Assembly (NCBI GenBank): GCA_016649775.1 | Contig: JAENWY010000060.1 | Location: 1 to 10,324, forward strand | Source: Spirochaetaceae bacterium | GTDB lineage: Bacteria; Spirochaetota; Spirochaetia; Sphaerochaetales; Sphaerochaetaceae | Direction of reading: 5' to 3' | Length of the DNA stretch: 10,324 nucleotides | Shown here: in pieces, positions 6,456-10,324 of the stretch | How the letters are laid out: each line of letters starts with the position of its first letter | Numbering within the stretch: the first letter of the stretch is position 1 | Notes under the pieces: generated by a model | Told to the model about the DNA's origin: nothing | What the model saw: only the letters and a program-made list of their open reading frames with translations | Databases searched by the model: none | Translations under genes and position numbers: made by a program

Positions 6456-7722
6456 TGCAATATTTGTATCAACTAGATACTGGAGTAATAGAGAAGAATT
6501 AGATTTATCTATTCTAGAAGCAACTAAAACTTATTTAAATTTTTCTGATGCCGTTGTAGTTTTAGAAGATGGAGATATTTCATCTTTATCTAAATATCAA
6601 GTAAATGATTTTATAATTGCGATTCCTTTTTCTGGAGCCGTACAAGCATCAATACTTGAATGTTCAAAGAAGTTCAAAAAGATTGTTATTTTTGCTTCAT
6701 ATATTAAAGGTATTCTATCAGACAAACTATCAGATTTATTAATTCAATATAATGCAGCACCTACTGTAATGGATTCTTATGCGGTATTAAAAAGAGATAA
6801 TAAGTTTGTTAAACTTTTATTAAATGAAAAGCAACTTAAACAATATATAAAGGTTTTAGAAGCCTATGATTATACTACAACTGCTAATCTATTATTAATT
6901 GGAGATATTGAGCCATGGGTAGTTAGTTGTGATAGAGATTTAAGTGTTTATGAGAATAAACTAGGTTTAAAAATCAATCATATTTCAAAACAAGTATTAA
7001 TTGACAAATATAATAGCCTCAGCAAAGATGATAAAGATTTTAATAAAGTGAAAGCAGTATTTGTAAAAAATAATACGATAATAGTTGAACCAACTAACAA
7101 AGATATTGATAAAGCTATTTTATTAACTTTAGCTATTTTAGCTCTAATTAAAGAATATAATGCGACAGGACTTGCTATTGCTTGTTTTGATTTAATAAAA
7201 GATTTAGATACTACCTCTTGTTTAGCTCTATCATATATTAATGGAAATACCGATTATGTAGCAGCTTGCGAAGGTGATGTTGAATCTATGATTTCAATGG
7301 TTATGCTTAAAAAGCTTGCTTCATCTCCTCTTTGGATGGCAAATCCCAATCTTCAAAGTAATGAAATCATCAATTTTGCACACTGCACAAGTCCTCTTAA
7401 TATGAATAATGAAGGTTGTAACTATATTCTTAGAAACCATCACGAATCTAGTAGAGGTGTTTCACCTCAAGTAGAACTTCCTATTAATAAAGAACTTACA
7501 ATGTTTAGATATGGTAATCTAGGTCAAAGTATAAGTGTTCAAAGTGCTACTTCAATAGAGGGAAAGAGAGAAGTAACTTGCAGAACTCAATTAACACTTA
7601 AACCTAATAGTTTTGAATATTATATTAATACAACTTTAGGAACGCATATGATAATTACTTATTCAAACATCACAGGTGAAATTAAACAACTAGCTAAGCT
7701 ATTAGAATTGGAGATACTATAA
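6442..7722 (+). CDS. L-fucose/L-arabinose isomerase-like protein
   Basis: This 426-aa cytoplasmic protein looks like a member of the fucose/arabinose isomerase superfamily, enzymes that use Mn(II) to interconvert aldoses and ketoses. The evidence is in the C-terminal half: AACEGDVESM (274-283), SPLWMANPN (295-303), INFAHCTSPLN (310-320), and a C-terminal LGTHMIITYSNITGEI (399-414). These follow the family order of metal ligands: E277, a residue 24 positions later, and H402. The middle ligand, normally Asp, is N301. The N-terminal half (SIISAIFVSTRYW, then alternating strands and helices) matches the substrate-domain layout but shows no diagnostic motif. The start at 6442 has AAGGGGAA 8 bases upstream; the gene overlaps the preceding one by 14 bases. 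It could act on a free sugar, be a repurposed family member, or bind a sugar acid. The family call is moderately sure; the reaction is not. Confidence 0.7.
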   Translation: MSIISAIFVSTRYWSNREELDLSILEATKTYLNFSDAVVVLEDGDISSLSKYQVNDFIIAIPFSGAVQASILECSKKFKKIVIFASYIKGILSDKLSDLLIQYNAAPTVMDSYAVLKRDNKFVKLLLNEKQLKQYIKVLEAYDYTTTANLLLIGDIEPWVVSCDRDLSVYENKLGLKINHISKQVLIDKYNSLSKDDKDFNKVKAVFVKNNTIIVEPTNKDIDKAILLTLAILALIKEYNATGLAIACFDLIKDLDTTSCLALSYINGNTDYVAACEGDVESMISMVMLKKLASSPLWMANPNLQSNEIINFAHCTSPLNMNNEGCNYILRNHHESSRGVSPQVELPINKELTMFRYGNLGQSISVQSATSIEGKREVTCRTQLTLKPNSFEYYINTTLGTHMIITYSNITGEIKQLAKLLELEIL

Positions 7723-8702
7723 TGAAATTTTTACTTTTTGCACAGAATTTGGAAATTCTTAATATTTGTTATGATGAAGGATTTCTGGCTAATGGAATAT
7801 ACAAGAGTCGAGAACAAATAATAAAGGATTCTGTTATTTATGATGATATAGAATATGCTTTTGGAACTTGGGGCGTTCCATTTTTTTCAGAAGCAGAAAT
7901 TAGAAAATATTTCCCATCTTTAAAGGCTTTTTTCTATGGAGCAGGATCAGTTCAATATTTTGCAAGGCCTTTTTTTAATTGTGGAGTAAGAGTATTTAGT
8001 TCTTGGTGTGCTAATGCAATTCCTGTATCAGAGTATACCGTTGCACAAATTATATTAGCTAATAAGGGCTACTTTAAATTCCAAAATACTTATAGAGAAT
8101 CAAGTTTTTATGAGGCTCGAGCCGTTTCTAATCACTTTCCGGGTAACTTTAAAACAAAAGTTGGTCTATTAGGTGCTGGAATGATTGGTAGATTAGTTAT
8201 TAATCTACTTAAAAACTATGAAATAGAGCTACTAGTTTTTGATCCTTTTATGAGTGAAGAAAAAGCAAAAGAACTTGGAGTAATTAAGGCTGATTTAGAT
8301 ACTATCTTTAGTGAATGTCAAACTATATCTAATCATCTTGCACAAAATAAAAATACTAATGGAATATTAAATTATAATCATTTTTCAAAAATGAGTGATT
8401 ATACTACATTTATTAATACTGCTCGTGGATCTATTGTTAATGAGGAAGATTTAAAGAGAGTAATGAGAGAAAATAACACTCTTACTGCAATTCTTGATGT
8501 TATTGATCCTGATGAGTATCGTCCAAATACTGATGATTTATTTTCAGTTGAAAATATTATAGTTACTCCTCATTCAGCGGGCTCTCAAACTAAAGAGAGA
8601 CAACGACTTGGTCAATTTATGATAGAAGAATATAAAGCATATATAATTAATGATAAACTTAAATATGAAGTTCATCTAAAAGATTTAGAGACAATGGCTT
8701 AG
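7722..8702 (+). CDS. D-isomer-specific 2-hydroxyacid dehydrogenase-like protein
   Basis: This NAD-dependent oxidoreductase of 326 aa should interconvert a 2-keto acid (or related ketone) and its 2-hydroxy form. The Rossmann domain has VGLLGAGMIG (147-156), with the GxGxxG pattern, and D174 in LVFDPF, an acidic residue that favours NAD over NADP. Catalytic elements are R235 in NTARGSIVN and H284 in VTPHSAG. The usual catalytic glutamate lies in the motif LDV...EP; here the stretch is LDVIDPDEYRP, so D264 or E265 must fill that role. The N-terminal catalytic domain contains YGAGSVQY (72-79), the substrate-carboxylate loop seen in the family. The ATG shares its first base with the upstream stop (TAATG), with GGAG 8 bases before it, indicating translational coupling. 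Substrates in this family range from lactate and glycerate to formate; none can be chosen here. Confidence 0.88.
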   Translation: MKFLLFAQNLEILNICYDEGFLANGIYKSREQIIKDSVIYDDIEYAFGTWGVPFFSEAEIRKYFPSLKAFFYGAGSVQYFARPFFNCGVRVFSSWCANAIPVSEYTVAQIILANKGYFKFQNTYRESSFYEARAVSNHFPGNFKTKVGLLGAGMIGRLVINLLKNYEIELLVFDPFMSEEKAKELGVIKADLDTIFSECQTISNHLAQNKNTNGILNYNHFSKMSDYTTFINTARGSIVNEEDLKRVMRENNTLTAILDVIDPDEYRPNTDDLFSVENIIVTPHSAGSQTKERQRLGQFMIEEYKAYIINDKLKYEVHLKDLETMA

Positions 8703-8706
8703 GAGG
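8701..8706 (+). promoter_or_regulatory. Ribosome binding site that contains the upstream stop codon
   Basis: The stop codon TAG of the hydroxyacid dehydrogenase gene (8700-8702) runs into AGGAGG at 8701-8706, five bases before the ATG at 8712. It is the strongest Shine-Dalgarno sequence in the window. A ribosome finishing the upstream gene would sit on this site, so the last two genes are probably translationally coupled. Confidence 0.75.
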
Positions 8707-8711
8707 TTATT

Positions 8712-9440
8712 ATGATTGGCTTAACATCTATAACGTTTAGAAATAAAAGTATTGAAGAAGTAATAGAATTTGCAAAAAAGGCAGGAGTTTCTGCTATTGA
8801 ATGGGGTTCTGATGTTCATGTTCCACCAGGAAATGTAGAAGTTGCAAAAGAGGTTGCTCTAAAATGTATTAATGAAAAAATAAACATTTGCTCTTATGGT
8901 TCTTATTATAAATTAGGACAAAATCAAAATTTTGAACTATTTCTAAATAGTGCACAAGCATTAAATACTTCAAGAATTCGAATATGGGCTGGAACTAAAG
9001 GCTCAAATGAGATTAGTAGTATCGAGAGAGAACTTCTTATCCTGGAAAGTATAGATATAGCAAGCAAAGCAGCAAAATTCAATATTGAAATTGGTTTTGA
9101 ATATCATAGGAATACATTAACTGATAATAAAGAAAGTGCTTTACAATTAATAAAAGAAGTAGATTTAGATAATGTTTTTCTATATTGGCAACCTAATCCA
9201 GATGTAACTGAAAAAGAAAAATTAGATGAAATACATTTATTAAATCCCTATATTAAAAGTGTACATTTTTTTAATTGGAGTATTGGTAATACCCGTCATT
9301 TAATGAGTGAAGGTATTATTGAATGGAGTAGATATATAAATGCCATAAATAAAGAAATTCCATATTTATTAGAATTTACTCTTGCAGATAATGATGATAA
9401 TGCTTTATCAGATATTACTACAATAAAGAAGTTATTTTAA
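8712..9440 (+). CDS. TIM-barrel sugar isomerase/epimerase (xylose isomerase-like / AP endonuclease 2 fold)
   Basis: This is a 242-aa metal-dependent TIM barrel of the family that includes IolE, IolI, hydroxypyruvate isomerase and D-tagatose/psicose 3-epimerase; members isomerise, epimerise or dehydrate sugars and polyols. Opening strand MIGLTSITFR and AGVSAIEWG (24-32, E30) are typical. The putative metal ligands occur at the strand ends: E130 in IGFEYH, the YWQPN segment (158-162), H185 in VHFFNW and E221 in LLEFT. At 242 residues it is somewhat shorter than most (about 260-300), with a compact C-terminus but no lost motif. It has the strongest ribosome binding site in the operon. Together with the isomerase-like and dehydrogenase genes it points to carbohydrate or cyclitol conversion. 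The exact reaction cannot be assigned; an IolE-type dehydratase role would neatly supply an unsaturated or dicarbonyl substrate for the flavoenzymes, but that is inference. Confidence 0.85.
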   Translation: MIGLTSITFRNKSIEEVIEFAKKAGVSAIEWGSDVHVPPGNVEVAKEVALKCINEKINICSYGSYYKLGQNQNFELFLNSAQALNTSRIRIWAGTKGSNEISSIERELLILESIDIASKAAKFNIEIGFEYHRNTLTDNKESALQLIKEVDLDNVFLYWQPNPDVTEKEKLDEIHLLNPYIKSVHFFNWSIGNTRHLMSEGIIEWSRYINAINKEIPYLLEFTLADNDDNALSDITTIKKLF

Positions 9441-9460
9441 AAGTAAATTTATTTAACAAT

Positions 9461-9506
9461 AAAAAAGGCTTTTGCAATTGCCTAATCAAAGGAAACGGTA
9501 AAAGCC
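9461..9506 (-). terminator. Rho-independent terminator, best fit to the minus strand
   Basis: GGCTTTTGC (9467-9475) pairs with GGTAAAAGCC (9498-9506 region, one G-U), making a stem of about 9 bp around a ~22-nt loop. On the minus strand the hairpin is followed by a run of six T (complement of 9461-9466), the classical terminator form for the acidic-protein gene ending at 9528. On the plus strand the hairpin is followed only by ATATATTATT, so stopping of the operon transcript may be weaker, though the same stem could serve both convergent transcripts. Confidence 0.7.
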
Positions 9507-9527
9507 ATATATTATTAATAAATATTA

Positions 9528-9818
9528 CTATTTATCATCGTCTTCATCATCGTCTTCTTCATCATCGCTGTAAAAGATTTCATCATCGTCTTCTTCACCA
9601 AACAACTCGTCGTCGTCATCATCATCGTCATCATCGTCATCATCTTCTTCATCTTCAAAGAAATCGTCGTCATCATCGTCGTCTTCATCGTCATCTTCTT
9701 CATCTTTATTGAAGAAATCATCTTCACTAAAATCATTGTCGAAATCTGCATTTCTTTTGAATTTGTAATCTGATTTAGAATCATTATCGAAATTGTCGTT
9801 GAAATATTTTTTACTCAT
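9528..9818 (-). CDS. Extremely acidic, Asp-rich small protein of unknown function
   Basis: The 96-aa product holds 44 Asp and 14 Glu, about 60% acidic residues, against 8 Lys/Arg. The first ~33 residues (MSKKYFNDNFD...) are mixed polar/aromatic and the rest are Asp/Glu runs broken by FF, LFG and IFYS islands, so it is expected to be intrinsically disordered. AGGA 7 bases before the ATG at 9818 and a terminator behind the stop at 9528 support a real gene. The acidic tail recalls the C-terminal half of RNA polymerase delta (RpoE), but the folded N-terminal domain of delta is absent. I do not recognise a family. It converges on the operon and has its own transcript, so no functional link is implied. 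Possible roles such as cation buffering, nucleic-acid mimicry or polymerase binding are guesses. Confidence 0.7.
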   Translation of the reverse strand: MSKKYFNDNFDNDSKSDYKFKRNADFDNDFSEDDFFNKDEEDDDEDDDDDDDFFEDEEDDDDDDDDDDDDELFGEEDDDEIFYSDDEEDDDEDDDK

Positions 9819-9867
9819 CTTTTTATCCTATAATAATAGTCGTTCATTTACTCTTGAATATGTAGGT

Positions 9868-9883
9868 GATAATACAAATTATC
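9868..9883. repeat. Inverted repeat upstream of the acidic-protein gene
   Basis: GATAAT (9868-9873) and ATTATC (9878-9883) are exact reverse complements with a 4-base centre, 50 bp upstream of the acidic-protein start. The position is compatible with a regulator site in its promoter region, but a 6-bp AT-rich repeat can also occur by chance. Confidence 0.3.
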
Positions 9884-9923
9884 TACAACATACATTACCC
9901 ACTTTGAGTAATTAACTATTTAG

Positions 9924-9937
9924 TCACATAAATGTGA
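9924..9937. repeat. Gapped palindrome TCACATAAATGTGA
   Basis: TCACAT and ATGTGA are exact reverse complements around AA. The site shares its central CATAAATG with the inverted repeat at 10155-10168. It could be a regulator-binding site; no regulator can be assigned. Confidence 0.35.
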
Positions 9938-9970
9938 AAATCAAATATTCATTAGAATTAATTGTATTTT

Positions 9971-9987
9971 TTAGAGCATAACTCTAA
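9971..9987. repeat. Short inverted repeat, possible small hairpin
   Basis: TTAGAG (9971-9976) pairs with CTCTAA (9982-9987) over a CATAA loop. It is preceded by a run of six T on the plus strand rather than followed by one. On the minus strand the stem is followed by six A, so neither orientation makes a proper terminator. Confidence 0.3.
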
Positions 9988-10154
9988 TGCCAAATACCAG
10001 GATTTAACTTTCGTTAATTGTTGTTGTTGTTATTTAAATTTAAGTATATTAATTAAAATTTAATACCATAAGCAACTCCTTATATAGAGGATAAATAAAT
10101 TCGAATTATAAATTAAAGGAAGTGGAATTTTTAGCTTTATTTCTATCATCACAT

Positions 10155-10168
10155 ACTCATAAATGAGT
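10155..10168. repeat. Gapped palindrome ACTCATAAATGAGT
   Basis: ACTCAT and ATGAGT are exact reverse complements around AA, the same design and the same CATAAATG core as the repeat at 9924-9937, 231 bp away. Two sites of one layout in a gene-free region could be operators for a single regulator, but the sample is small and the DNA very AT-rich. Confidence 0.35.
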
Positions 10169-10324
10169 GAGAAGATATTGATTTAAATTAATAAATCCAA
10201 CATACAATAATAAATAATAGAACTCTAAGTAAGTTAAAAAATGAATAATTTTCCTTTAAATCTACTGTTTATATCTTACTTGTGATGAATATTATATCCG
10301 GCTATTAAATATGTCAAGAATAAA

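Larger units (their letters stand above)
9819..10324. other. AT-rich intergenic region with short inverted repeats, no gene found
   Basis: I find no convincing coding frame or tRNA/rRNA-like structure on either strand in these 506 bases. The stretch must hold the promoter of the acidic-protein gene (minus strand), but no clear -35/-10 pair stands out there. It contains four short inverted repeats, listed separately, a short TTG run (10018-10029), and near its end a weak possible plus-strand promoter, TTGTGA (10280-10285), 17 bases, TATTAA (10303-10308), which could serve a gene beyond the window. Confidence 0.6.

Noticed and set aside
9531..9711. Repeat array suggestive of a CRISPR or tandem repeat
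   Set aside because: The repetition is at codon level (Asp/Glu codons) with no spacer structure; it is coding low complexity.
9515..9784. Met/Thr-rich minus-strand frame overlapping the acidic protein
   Set aside because: It arises from reading the GAY triplet repeat in another frame (ATG/ACG codons) and has no independent start signal.
10018..10029. Short TTG repeat
   Set aside because: Four copies of a triplet in AT-rich non-coding DNA; too short to call a functional repeat.
10230..10285. Small plus-strand reading frame beginning at an ATG near 10231
   Set aside because: It stops after about 14 codons and has no ribosome binding site.

Overview
The window comes from a strongly AT-rich bacterial genome, most likely a low-GC anaerobic member of the Bacillota (Firmicutes). 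Supporting this are AGGAGG-type ribosome binding sites, GTG/TTG/ATG starts, AGA-dominated arginine codons, a sigma-A promoter with TTGACA and TAGAAT boxes, an IS1595-like transposase, and a set of cytoplasmic flavin and Fe-S redox enzymes. All eight complete genes end in TAA or TAG. Tryptophan is TGG throughout and the genetic code is the standard bacterial one. I cannot name the species.

Layout. (1) Positions 1-1145, minus strand: an IS1595/ISXO2-type transposase whose C-terminal end runs off the window. A candidate element end lies at about 1210. (2) 1284-1373: a good sigma-A promoter followed by a perfect 24-bp palindrome with a central CpG, the expected form of a LacI-family operator. (3) 1406-9440: seven tightly packed plus-strand genes forming one operon: a LacI-family regulator, an Old Yellow Enzyme-type FMN oxidoreductase with a C-terminal Cys cluster, a short-chain dehydrogenase, a fumarate-reductase-like FAD protein, a fucose/arabinose-isomerase-like protein, a D-2-hydroxyacid dehydrogenase-like protein, and a TIM-barrel sugar isomerase/epimerase. 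Gaps are 30 bp or less and several genes overlap or share stop/start bases. (4) 9461-9506: a hairpin terminator between convergent transcripts, best suited to the minus strand. (5) 9528-9818, minus strand: an extremely acidic small protein. (6) 9819-10324: an AT-rich stretch with no convincing gene but several short inverted repeats.

How the genes may work together (inference). The lacI gene is the first gene of its own operon and has an operator in its leader, so the regulator probably represses itself and the six enzymes until a small sugar-like ligand appears. The enzymes combine carbohydrate chemistry (aldose/ketose isomerase fold, TIM-barrel isomerase/epimerase, SDR and 2-hydroxyacid dehydrogenase for alcohol/ketone interconversion) with two flavoproteins that usually reduce or form C=C bonds next to carbonyl or carboxylate groups. 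This suggests anaerobic breakdown of an unusual polyol, sugar acid or cyclitol-like compound through an unsaturated intermediate. No transporter, kinase, aldolase or dehydratase of a familiar type is encoded here, so the substrate cannot be read from the sequence. I do not recognise the six-enzyme combination as a named pathway. Variant active-site residues in the FMN oxidoreductase and in the isomerase-like protein make it the most interesting part of the window.
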